Assembly (NCBI GenBank): GCA_022497155.1
Contig: MU385773.1
Location: forward strand, 208,488 to 272,487
Reading direction: 5' to 3'
Length of the DNA: 64,000 bases
From: Whalleya microplaca
Lineage: Eukaryota > Ascomycota > Sordariomycetes > Xylariales > Xylariaceae
Under the pieces are notes generated by a model. It worked only from the letters and a program-made list of their open reading frames with translations. It did no database searches and had not been told where the DNA came from. Of this stretch, positions 11,478-21,700 are shown piece by piece. A program made the position numbers and the translations under genes. Every line of letters starts with the position of its first letter. Within the stretch, counting starts at the first letter, position 1.

Positions 11478-12839
11478 ATGGATCTAAGCATTGCGAAGCT
11501 TCTTGCAGGATATAAGACAGGCTCAGTGACTCCCGAAGCCGTCGTCAATGAAGTCTATGATAGGATCGAGGCTTACCACGATAAGGCCGTTTGGATTTCG
11601 CTCGTGTCTCGGGAAACTTCTATTGCCTATGCGAAGCAACTCGGTGAAAAGTACACTCCAGGCCAACAGCCCCCTTTATTCGGGATTCCGTTTGCAGTTA
11701 AGGACTCAATCGACATCGCCGGATTCCAGACTACGGTGGCTTGCCCGTCGTTTGCCTACACAGCTGAGCGCACTGCTCCCGTTGTGCAGAAGCTTCTTGA
11801 TGCTGGCGGGATCATAATTGGAAAGACAAATTTGGATCAATTTGCAACGGGACTAACTGGACATCGCTCGCCGTATGGTACACCGCGTTGTGTGTATGAT
11901 GTCGACTATATCACTGGCGGCAGTTCGTCCGGATCCGCTGTCAGCGTGGCAGCTAATCTGGTGTCTGTCGCACTTGGGTCAGATACGGCGGGCAGTATCC
12001 GAGTACCTGCAGCATTGAATGGAATTGTCGGGTGGAAGCCAACTCTTGGTACCGTGTCAACTGTGGGCGTGGTACCTGCAGTTCAGACGGCTGACGCCGT
12101 TGGGATTATGGCGAAGACTGTCGACGACGCGAAAGCGGTATGGAGAATCATCAAAGGTTATGACGAGGAGGATATCTACGCTCGACAATCTATACCTCTG
12201 TCGCCACGATGGACATCAACAAGAAGATTTGGAACACCCCCTGACTCTCTACTGAAGAAACTTTCTGCTGAATACTCACGGCTATACTCCGAAACGCTAA
12301 ATAGGCTGGCCTCGTTGAATTGCGTACGGACAACTTTTGATTATCAAGCCTTTCAAAGTGCAAATGACCTACTCTATGGCAGCTCGATAGTCACACAGCG
12401 CTTAGTTGCCTTCGACTCATACATCCAGGAGCACGGGCTCGATAAGCTGCATCCTGTGATCAAGTCGATATTCGCGACATCCTCTGGATACACCGCCGTT
12501 GATGCGTATAAGGATATCTATGACCTACAGAGGTACCGGCGACAAGCGGAAATACAGTTCAGGGATAACATTGACATCATCGTTGTCCCTTCTACCGTGG
12601 ATCACTTCACAGTAGCAGAGATCGATGCGGACCCGATCGGCCTGAATAAACTCATGGGTAGCTATTCGCAATTCTTGAATCTACTAGACCTTTGCGCCGT
12701 GGCGGCGCCGACGGGTCATTGGACAAACAAGAGCGGCAATAAGATGCCTTTTGGTGTGACTCTCATCGCGCAAGCTGGGAAGGATGAAGAGATTATGGAA
12801 TTAGGAAAGGAGCTGGTGGCAATTTGCGACACGACATAA
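11478..12839 (+). CDS. Amidase-signature hydrolase, allophanate-hydrolase-like
   Basis: An intronless frame of 453 residues from the ATG at 11478 (MDLSIAKLLAGY). It carries the amidase-signature Ser-cisSer-Lys triad: Lys75 in FAVKDSID, a cis-Ser near 149 in GGSSSGSA, and the nucleophile Ser173 in GSDTAGSIRVPA. The 24-residue spacing of the two serines is typical. The sequence around LFGIPFAVKDSIDIAG and TPRCVYDVDYITGGSSSG resembles the amidase half of allophanate hydrolase (AtzF, or the C-terminal part of fungal urea amidolyase). The C-terminal domain of full-length AtzF is absent, so the true substrate may be another amide. No biotin-dependent urea carboxylase gene is nearby, so a role in urea use is not supported by context. 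Confidence 0.85.
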   Translation: MDLSIAKLLAGYKTGSVTPEAVVNEVYDRIEAYHDKAVWISLVSRETSIAYAKQLGEKYTPGQQPPLFGIPFAVKDSIDIAGFQTTVACPSFAYTAERTAPVVQKLLDAGGIIIGKTNLDQFATGLTGHRSPYGTPRCVYDVDYITGGSSSGSAVSVAANLVSVALGSDTAGSIRVPAALNGIVGWKPTLGTVSTVGVVPAVQTADAVGIMAKTVDDAKAVWRIIKGYDEEDIYARQSIPLSPRWTSTRRFGTPPDSLLKKLSAEYSRLYSETLNRLASLNCVRTTFDYQAFQSANDLLYGSSIVTQRLVAFDSYIQEHGLDKLHPVIKSIFATSSGYTAVDAYKDIYDLQRYRRQAEIQFRDNIDIIVVPSTVDHFTVAEIDADPIGLNKLMGSYSQFLNLLDLCAVAAPTGHWTNKSGNKMPFGVTLIAQAGKDEEIMELGKELVAICDTT

Positions 12840-13308
12840 GTCTGACCGATGTTGGATTTGATTTGATTTGATTTGTGTGGTTGTCGCTTGGCCCCTATAA
12901 TTGAGAGCGCCCGCAACGCAAGAGCTACGTACCGCTATGTTGATATATAAGTAGATATCATTCCTCGCAAGTCGGCACAGAATGGAAATTTTTTATCTGT
13001 GAGTTGGAATAGGACTTACTATAAAGATATAAAAATTGCAGCGACCCAGACGATGAATTTAACTGAAGAGAGATGACATGATCCTGCTAAACTCAAGGCC
13101 CGTCGGCAGACAGGATGATATGGCATAGCGCACGAGCCACATAGAGAATCAGGGACATGCTTAGCCACAGTTACCTAGCCACAGTTACCTAGCCACATCC
13201 ATTACCTCATAACGCCTCTATCAATCCCAGCTTTATTATATAATTATCATTGTAAAGTATCCTCCACCAAACACCCAGTTGTTCAACCAACAACACCAAA
13301 CAGTCACC
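12840..13308. other. Intergenic with a 14 bp tandem repeat
   Basis: It contains the amidase 3' flank and the promoter and leader of the PRCC gene. A 14 bp unit AGCCACAGTTACCT occurs two and a half times at 13163-13197, and GATTT is repeated near 12855. No gene is seen. Confidence 0.5.
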
Positions 13309-14517
13309 ATGGGTTTAGTCGATTATTCAGACTCTGAGTCCGACTCCGAGCCCGTCGCGAAGCCCGCAGCCCCTGCACCACAGGCCGCAGGCGGCAAGAA
13401 ACCCTTCCAGAAAGTAGTCGACCGATCGAAACCCGGCAAGATCCTCGTCAACCTCCCAAGCTCCAACCGTGACGAGACCAAAGACACAAATAGCGATGAG
13501 CCACCCGCAAAGCGCGCGAGGACAGCTGGCGGAAGAGGGGGCGCGTTTAGTGGCTTTAATTCCTTCCTACCGCCTCCTAAGAATGTCGGGAAGCCCGCAG
13601 CTGGGAAAAGCACTGGCAAAACTGCACCGAGGGCGGGTATCAGTCTGAAGACGGGCGCTGCTCCGGGCTTCAGCAGAGAGGTCGATGGCGCGGATGAGGA
13701 GGGAGCAGATACAACGTCAGCGGGGAAAGGGGGGATGGACCTACCGGCGCCTAAGTCGCAGCAGCCGTCAATACCAGCGGAGCAGAAGCCAGCAGAAGAG
13801 GTCAAGCTAGTGGGAAAGCCCTTGATGTTCAAGCCGCTCTCTGTGTCGAGGAAACCGACGAAGAAGAATATAGCCAAGTCTACAACGGTAGCGAAGACTA
13901 CCATCACTACTACAGATGTCGTTACTCCTGCGACGCCGGCCACCCAAGCAAACGAAGCATCACAACCAAAAGAAGTCGCGCCGCCAGCTAAAAAGAAGAT
14001 ATCCCTCTTCTCCATATCTGACGAGCCAGCCGACGACGAACCCTCAGAATCCCCATCCAGTAACGGGGCCTATGAACCCATGTTCACCGACGACGCCCCA
14101 TCATCAACCGCCGCCGACTTCGCGGCCTACGACGCACAATTCGCAACCTCCTCAACTCCCGCCTCAGCCTTCGCCCCGCCACCTGAGAGCCAGTCCCTCG
14201 ACGCCATCGCCAGCGACATGAACCTGTCGGCGGCAGCGCGACGCGAGCTCTTCGGGCGCAGCGGCGCGCCCGGGCCGGACGCCGCCCAGGCCCGCGTGCT
14301 CAGCTTCGACACGGACCGCGAGTACGCGCACAACGAGGCGCTGCGCGCGGCCGGCGACACGCAAGCCTTCAACCCCGTGCGCGCCATCGCCCCGGGCAAG
14401 CACAGCCTGCGCCAGCTCGTCAGCCAGGTCCACAACCAGCGCGAGGCGCTCGAGGACAGCTTCGCGAAGGGCAAGAGCAATCGGAGCGAGGCTGGTGCGC
14501 GGTACGGTTGGCGCTGA
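13309..14517 (+). CDS. PRCC-domain nuclear protein
   Basis: A single-exon gene of 402 residues starting at MGLVDYSDSESDSEP in a strong CACCATGGG context. The N-terminus, a short acidic-serine opening followed by proline- and lysine-rich disordered sequence, and the conserved C-terminus (AARRELFGR, LVSQVHNQREALED, ARYGWR end) match the PRCC family (proline-rich, papillary renal cell carcinoma translocation-associated). The human member is a nuclear protein linked to splicing factors and the mitotic checkpoint protein MAD2B. Role in this fungus is inferred to be nuclear mRNA processing. The 3' third is far more GC-rich than the 5' part. It converges on the gene at 14922. Confidence 0.8.
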   Translation: MGLVDYSDSESDSEPVAKPAAPAPQAAGGKKPFQKVVDRSKPGKILVNLPSSNRDETKDTNSDEPPAKRARTAGGRGGAFSGFNSFLPPPKNVGKPAAGKSTGKTAPRAGISLKTGAAPGFSREVDGADEEGADTTSAGKGGMDLPAPKSQQPSIPAEQKPAEEVKLVGKPLMFKPLSVSRKPTKKNIAKSTTVAKTTITTTDVVTPATPATQANEASQPKEVAPPAKKKISLFSISDEPADDEPSESPSSNGAYEPMFTDDAPSSTAADFAAYDAQFATSSTPASAFAPPPESQSLDAIASDMNLSAAARRELFGRSGAPGPDAAQARVLSFDTDREYAHNEALRAAGDTQAFNPVRAIAPGKHSLRQLVSQVHNQREALEDSFAKGKSNRSEAGARYGWR

Positions 14518-14921
14518 GGATATGGTGTTGTGTTGCTATGGAGTGGGGAGGTCGTTCTGTATACGACCTTGTGGTGTTTACTACTAGATGAGAAAAAAGG
14601 AGAGAGATGGGGAGATGGAACGAAGTGTATTATGACTTCACCCATAAGAACAATAATCTCATTACATGTACGCATGCATAGCCCGGCGTTTCACGGTAGC
14701 ATCTAAGTCAAGCAGGCAGCAACAAGTTGGATAATCAGAAGATATCGCTTTTTTGAAGTTTATTTCTACTATCCATACATGCATGACCGGACCAACAATC
14801 TCGTAAGCTACACTGTAATATATATACACAGAAGTCTAGCGGTACCTATCTTATCTATCTACATTTCCATCTACATCTCCATCTCTCCATCGATCAATCT
14901 TCCCATCACCCAGCAGACAGC
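14518..14921. terminator. Convergent 3' flanks
   Basis: A 404 bp gap between the stop codons of two converging genes. It must hold both 3' UTRs and polyadenylation regions. An AT-rich stretch lies at 14740-14880. No gene is seen. Confidence 0.4.
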
Positions 14922-16517
14922 CTAGCAAGTTTCGACCGCCGCCGTCCGGCCCGCCTGCGTCCACCCGTCGTTCTTGAACAAGAACCCCCACTCGCTCCGC
15001 GTCACGGGCGAGATGTCCTCGTACCCGTTCGGCGTCATGGGGCCCAGGTGCTGCGACTGCCGCAGCTCGCACGGCGACAGCATCATCTCGTCGATCGAGG
15101 CGCCGCCGGGTGCACCCCCACCACCACCTTGGCCAGCACCACCACCACTGCTATTCCAGGGGAACACGAACGACGAAGCCCCCTGCGCCACCGGCCGCGC
15201 CGTGCGATCGCCGTCTTCGTCACTACTATCCTCGGTCTCTACCGTCAGGCCATCGAAGTTAATCTGCATCTCCACGACCTCCCCCTTCCCAGCAACGGGC
15301 TTCGGCTTCGGGCGCACGAGCTGCGGGCCCCCCGCCGCCGACATAGCGAGCTTCGTGTCGAGCTTCAGCACGGGCGTCGCGTGCGCCTTCTGCGTCTGCG
15401 AGGACGACGGCAGCGTGCTGATCTGCACGGGGACAGGCCTAATGCTACCGTAGCTGCCCTCGCGCTCGCGCTCCTCAGGCGAGGGCTCAAACGCGCCGCT
15501 GCGTCCCGGCCCGCCGTACGCGCGCCGGTACATCCTCTCGACGTCGCGCAGCGCGCGCGGGTGGACGCCGAGCCAGTCATAACTCCGATGGAGATCCCCC
15601 CTGCTCACGGGCCGGCCCGAGTTCGCGAGCACGAGGCGCCGCAAGGAGTCGACGGCGTCCTCGATGCGCTGCGAGCTGCTGACCATGGTGAGCGTGGGCA
15701 GCGCGTACGCCGCGCGCGCGTACGCCGCCAGCGCCGCCTTGAACGTGTACAGGCGGTCCAGCCCCAGCAGCGTCAGGCCCTCGGCCGAGAAGAGGACTTC
15801 GTTCTGCAGGATGCTGCGCCGGATCAGGTCCGCGTTCAGGCCCACGGCGGAGGCCGGGGTCGCGGGCGGAAGCCAGCCCGTGCCGATGCGGAATTTCTTC
15901 TCCGCCTTGGCGATCGTCGTCCGCAGCGTCTTCTCGGCCTTTGGGGACAGCAGCCCCGTGTAGATCAGCCGCAGCCCGAATTCGTTGGGGCCTTGCGTCG
16001 TCAGGGACGATGCGGATGATGTCGTCACCGTGCTGGCGGGTGTTTGGGGCGTCATTGGTGTGCATGGCATGGGGCTGCGTGGAGAGGTCGGCAGGGCCCA
16101 GCGGCGGGGGCTGCTGATGCCATCTGTCCGCGAGGGTGGGTATGTTGGATATGAGGCTGATGATCTATTTGTCTTATCTGACGATGCGGTCTTGGAGGAT
16201 TTCAGGGATATGCTGGAATTGTTCGTGCCCCTTCGGACCAGCTGTCTCAACCCAGCTACTGGTGATGCGAAGCGTGTGGGAGACGTAAATGCGGACCTGT
16301 TCTCAGATGGTGGAGGCGAGGCCGGCGATGGTGGTAGTATGGTGGGAAGCTGGTATTCCTTTCGTACGACGACTAAGGTAATATGCAGGCTCTTTCTTGC
16401 CAGCCTCTTGGAGGCATACTCCAAGGCCCCGGTCAAGTGAGACGGCAGATTGTACGCATCGAGGATCGATGGGCCTGCCTCCAAAGGCGAGGAGATGCGT
16501 TGCTTCGACAGCGACAT
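14922..16517 (-). CDS. Conserved fungal protein of unknown function
   Basis: An intronless frame of 531 residues starting MSLSKQRISSPLEAG. A folded part begins LPSHLTGALEYASKRLARK and LHITLVVVRKEYQLP. A Ser/Pro-rich linker follows, then a second ordered segment (FGLRLIYTGLLSPKAEKTLR through DWLGVHPRALRDVERMYRRAYG). The C-terminal 180 residues are disordered, with a glycine-rich run, and end in SEWGFLFKNDGWTQAGRT. I believe this matches a domain-of-unknown-function family found across Pezizomycotina (possibly DUF7582), but that is from memory. No catalytic motif, signal peptide or membrane segment is evident. The 3' two-thirds are very GC-rich and produce long antisense open frames that I do not regard as genes. 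Confidence 0.75.
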   Translation of the reverse strand: MSLSKQRISSPLEAGPSILDAYNLPSHLTGALEYASKRLARKSLHITLVVVRKEYQLPTILPPSPASPPPSENRSAFTSPTRFASPVAGLRQLVRRGTNNSSISLKSSKTASSDKTNRSSASYPTYPPSRTDGISSPRRWALPTSPRSPMPCTPMTPQTPASTVTTSSASSLTTQGPNEFGLRLIYTGLLSPKAEKTLRTTIAKAEKKFRIGTGWLPPATPASAVGLNADLIRRSILQNEVLFSAEGLTLLGLDRLYTFKAALAAYARAAYALPTLTMVSSSQRIEDAVDSLRRLVLANSGRPVSRGDLHRSYDWLGVHPRALRDVERMYRRAYGGPGRSGAFEPSPEEREREGSYGSIRPVPVQISTLPSSSQTQKAHATPVLKLDTKLAMSAAGGPQLVRPKPKPVAGKGEVVEMQINFDGLTVETEDSSDEDGDRTARPVAQGASSFVFPWNSSGGGAGQGGGGGAPGGASIDEMMLSPCELRQSQHLGPMTPNGYEDISPVTRSEWGFLFKNDGWTQAGRTAAVETC

Positions 16518-18777
16518 GACGATCGATACGTCAGGGGCACACTGCAGCAGCGAAAGAATAGACAGACTGAATCAAGTCAAGCTAGCAGGCAAAAGAGGCA
16601 GTGCCTGTATGTCCTTAGGAAGCTGAGAATAGACAAACACTGACACCGGAAGGCTTGTGTGCCGGGAGCGATGATTTGATTCTAGGTCTCGTGGAGGCTT
16701 GCTGACCTCGAAAGCTGAGGGGCTGGATATCTAGATATATCACCAAGGAGGCCGAGGCCCTGAAACAGATCTAAAAACGGAAAGAGATAGGCCGGCAGGG
16801 GTGAGCGTGATATGGAAACAAGCACGAGATAGAGAAGAGAAGCCTACGATGAATCGCAAATTCTAAGTCCTAGGCGTTATATGTAAGATATAAAAAGCAG
16901 GGCGCTTCGAAACATGAAACAATGAAACATTGAAACGAGGAATATTTTTTTTGTGTTTACAGTTGACTTGTCCCTCTCCCCTGGTCTTATTCTTCACCAG
17001 CAGATTCTATATACGGAGCTTTGAAACTTAGTGTTAGCCCGTTAGCCCGTTAGCCCAGAGAGCCGTCACTGGTGTGGCCCGTTTCAAGATATACCATGTG
17101 TGTGATTCGGGAGGCCAGCCCGCAGGTCGCATGCAGCGAGCTTGGAGCCAGGTTCTCCCCTGCATCGGTAAGTGACCAGTGGGCATGCCAGAAAATCACC
17201 AGGCCGGTACAGTAAATTGAGAGATCCAGAACAGGGTGGGGACTAATAAAGCTCTCCCCGCCGTCTGAAAGGCCGATGATAAATGTATGTACGTGCCGCC
17301 TTCGTGGATACGTAGATGTAGGCACATACATACAGATAGATCCATCGTGACGCCAATGTGTGCCGGACCTGCAGCATCGAGTAGCGGGCAACGGTCAAGA
17401 TGTCTTCTGTGCAATCGTCTAATAGGGCCAGCCAACCAGCGACGAGCAGCTGCTCCCCGCACATCAGGTCTGCAGACGCCGGCGGCTACAATCACCCAAA
17501 TATAGCTCCCGGCCCTTGCTTTTATAAGTTAGCCCAGCCCGCCGGCAAGGGGTGGCAGATTGTGCTAGAGCTTTTCCGGCTAGCCCCCGCCGGTTGCCTG
17601 GAAAGCTCTATTTTTGGATGGTGCTAGCTAGTCATGACGAACGGAGAGCAGAACCGGCCCAGCAAATGGGGCCACCTGAGCCTGTCATGTGTGGTGCATC
17701 CTTATTAATCTAATAAACGTTCACGACGTTTGTCGCTTTGTCGCTGGGGCGTTTTAATAGCTCGACGTACATGTACCTCCTGCCTCTGCTCAGGGGCTCT
17801 CTCATTTACTACCGGCCTTCAAAGCGAACCCCATCCCGAGTAATAAAATCACACTGACGTCTATAATAGGAATGGATAAACCTAGGGTAGTATTCTAATC
17901 TTGCATCTGATCGTCAAACCCAACAACCAATCATTGGCACTCGTCACAGCATCATGGACGGCTTCTCAAGCTTCCGCCAAAGGGAGGCTGCTTTTTATAT
18001 CCTCTTCTACTTACCTACCTACCCAACAGCCAATCGTCCGCATCAACATACTACCTTCCTCTAACAAGGTCTTCTTCTTGTTGGCTTCGTTTATCCATTT
18101 CCCCTGACTGTCAGAAGTCGTCCCAAACATCTTGCATATGAGGAAATAGAATCAGTGCCCCTATATTATCACGTTTTATTACGGCATGTTGAGGAGCATG
18201 TTCACGTAGACCATCCATGATGCCGATTGTAGTTGAACATGCCTTTATTTGTCCCGTGTAAAACGAGTAACGTTACGGCCTACCTATTCTGCAAATCTGC
18301 GAGAAAAGCAAAGTGGAATGGCCGCAGTCTATGAGATTCTCATCCGAACCGGTGGATTCCAATCCGTCGCTTTCACCTGGGGCTGCTATGCAACGACAAA
18401 AAGGAAATAGTAAAAAAATAATAACTCGTACAGTAGCTGTGGACCCGATCGACATTATTCGGCAAGCCACACACAAAATGAAAGAACGCGGGATAGATAA
18501 TACGACTTGACCATTCCTAAAGACGCCTGCGACTCCTTGCTATGCATTTGCCCACCCATTTCTCTATTCCGGTGTATCTGTCACAGAACCTCTTTGTATC
18601 ATTCGCGAATCGCTGGTCGGCCGTATCCATCAACGGCTGCTGAGATGGAGTCGAAAACTGCAAGTATTCTTTCTACAAGGCTCCCTCGTGGAGGTCACGG
18701 TACACCTGCATGCTGAGATCTGTCAAGCTTTCCATCTGCTCTGAAGAACCGACCGATTGCTCCCAGTCTTGACGTCG
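16518..18777. other. 2.3 kb intergenic region
   Basis: It separates the starts and ends of neighbouring genes and contains no credible coding exon. Visible structure includes three copies of GTTAGCCC at 17033-17056 and GC-rich sequence around 17540-17620 with short inverted words. The first few hundred bases are probably the promoter of the gene ending its frame at 16517, and the last part is the 3' UTR of the deubiquitinase. A non-coding RNA cannot be excluded. Confidence 0.4.
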
Positions 18778-21700
18778 TCAGTCATAGTCCATCGTGGCGG
18801 TGGTAGAGTCGCTCCACATACCAGAACCCTCCTCTTCAATTTCGTCAACAGTAAGCCTGTCCATCGGTTCTAATACAGCTATCTTCAAGTTAGTAAAGAG
18901 AACATCAACTAAATAAAAAGCCTAACGCGGCGGCATTGATTCTCTTACCTTGACAGAGTTCATGAAATTCTGTGTCGAGCCCATCGTCTATCTCGAGCCT
19001 AAAGTACACCTCGCACTTCTTGATAACCCGATCTAGAGGAACCACCGTATCTCGAGCTGCCTGTGTCGCACGAAGTACGTACGTATCCCGTAGATATTCA
19101 AGACAGGATATTCCGAGATGTCTAGCTGCAGAGTTCATTGCTTGCGATCTTTCTATTCCGCCGTTGTCTTTGTCGAATACAGGCGAAGGGCCGTGTCTGA
19201 AAAGCTTCTCCTGCACAAAACTATCCACGTCATCGCTAACTGTATGATCAATATAACCCAGCAGACCTGGAACCCATCGTGGAAGATTTTCTAAGCTATG
19301 CAGTTGAATCATCTCGCTGGTCTCATCTGTGCTTCGTGTACCTTCGTAGATGTCTCGTTGGAATTCAAAGAAAGACCGCCCTTCTGCGTTCTGCAAATTT
19401 CTGCAGTGATTTGACACATCGTTGATAAGTCGGTGGACATTATCGCATTTCACGCTAGAACGGCAATAAGTCACAGCCACACGTAGATAAGGTGATACCA
19501 TGTGGGCGACCAGCTCTCCGCTAATGCCAAGACGGACTGTCGACAAGATCCTCAGGTCTAGGGCACTGCTCATTCCCATGAGTCGACTGATAATGGAATC
19601 GGTTGCCACCGGATTCTGGTTCAGTTGTATTAGCTTGTCCACAAAGATGTTTGCCTGGCCCCTAGCCCAGTCTTTGTGCAAGATGTTGACTTCATGCACC
19701 GTGAACGGAACTGTGTCCTCTGGAGTCACATACAGCAACCGACCTTCAGCCTGTTCGCTGAGTCTTGCATTCTCTAGCTCAGGGTCAATAACACTCAAGA
19801 GGGCGTCAACCAATGCGATGATAGCGTCGTAACTCGGGGGTCTAGCCAACCGTCTTGACACTGCGTTTAGTAATCTCGCATACTGAGGCGGGAGGTCGAA
19901 GGCTGGATCAGCTGTGATCACCATGATAAGTTTCAGCAGGAGGTCCTTTTCCAGAAACATCATTGTTTCGTAACGTCCAAGTCTGGCGAAATCGACCATG
20001 GTACCGAAGTACTCGGGCCAAGAGTTGAGGCGCGTGTGAAACGTTTCCCAGACATACAGAAACATATCCAATGTTGTTTCAACTATGTCTGTATCACCTT
20101 CGCCCATGGGCAATTCGCCATATTCCTCAGGATAAGCGACTTTGAGGCTGCTCAGAACGAATATTAAGGCTCTTCCCATATCCTGACGCACTAAGTGGTC
20201 GGAGTTCCTCTGCAGTAGCATTCGTAAAGCCTCCCGATGGCGTTTAAAGTAGTCGAAAAATGCGTAACAGCAGAGGGAGCAGCGTTGACATGCCTTCATT
20301 ACTGAATCTTTAAGTCTATCGAAATGTGGCAGATCCTTAGCTCGTGATGCAACCTGATCTAGATGACCGAGGGCGATGCTCATGGCGAGGTTTTCCCTTT
20401 TGTGGTCGTCCGAGCATGTAATGGCCCATACATAATCGAGAGCCTGTATGACGAAAGGCACGTGATTGGGATCATAGAGACAGTGCCGCTGAACGGTTGA
20501 CCAGTTGTCCTCTTTGACTTGTAACTCCAAATCGGGAGGAAGACGACACCGGAAAGGTCCGGATTGGCTTGGCAGGCTTTTCAGCATATCCTGCTCCTTC
20601 TCTAGAGAACTGGATCTCTGATAGAACAGCATGTAAGCACTGAAGACCTTCTCGTAGGTGGTGCCAGCCTCGAAATGTGATCTATACTCGGGTCCTCCGA
20701 AGCATGCATTCTCCATCTGTGAGGGGTCCCACGGACCAACGATCTCATCGTTGAATTCAACCCACGACGCAGAGTTGTTCGCGCTCGGCCGTTCTCGAAT
20801 AAAGGAATAGTAATGACCCGACTCCGCCGTACCAGAATGCACAAGGACGCCGACCAATTCGAAAATGTCTGGCTCAGTATTACGGGACGGATCGCTAAGG
20901 TGTTCAATAGTGTAGGGTTGCATATCTATCTTGGAGGGGAACGGGAAGTAGTCGTTGATTTTGCTGCGCGTCAGAGTCCTCAGGTTGAAGTCGAACCTCT
21001 TGAGGTGGAAAATCAGATTATTGGGGATGTCTTTGAGACATGCCCTTTTCACCGCGTCTACGTGGCGGTCGCAGTCTGAGCACTTGTACTTGTTATCTCC
21101 TTCCATTATCTCTCCATCGACATAGGCCTGGAGACTTTCCTCTAGACTCGCCTTGCCTTTGATGTCGCACTGGATAGCGGAGAAGGGCTCGATTCGCTCC
21201 GAGATGTGTTCGCATTCATTCGACTTCACTTGTTGGACTAGCTCGCCTCCATAAATGGATCTCAGGGCCTTCTTCTCGCGTTCGGAGGGCAGCTGCGCCT
21301 CCCAACGGTCAAAGAGAAGATTGTAGAACTCGTCCACATCCATCTGGTTATGGATGTCGATGGGTGCCTCATCATACGTCATGATCTGGCTCACACAGGC
21401 TTGAGGCTCTACAAAACGACGGCGGCTGTCTTGCAGAAATGCAAAGAGCATCTGGGTCTCTTGGAGTAACTGGTGTGTCTCCGGGTTTCTGACTCTGGTG
21501 TTAAGCATGAAACTGCGAAACCCGACGTTCATGAACAATTGAGTGAAAAGCGAGTTCAAATAACATGTGTTCGATAGATTTCGTAATCCAGAGTATCCGC
21601 AAGGCGTTCTAATCGCGTTCGTTCTCTCAAAGAGTTGAGGAAGCTCATACATGTACGACTCGATTCCAGCGTCGTCGCGATACGAAGTCAATGTATCAAG

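Noticed and set aside
15048..16065. Long overlapping open frames antisense to the protein at 14922-16517
   Set aside because: They consist of Arg/Ala/Pro-rich low-complexity translations caused by the high GC of the true gene.
17033..17056. GTTAGCCC repeats as an interstitial telomere
   Set aside because: The unit is not TTAGGG/CCCTAA and there are only three copies.
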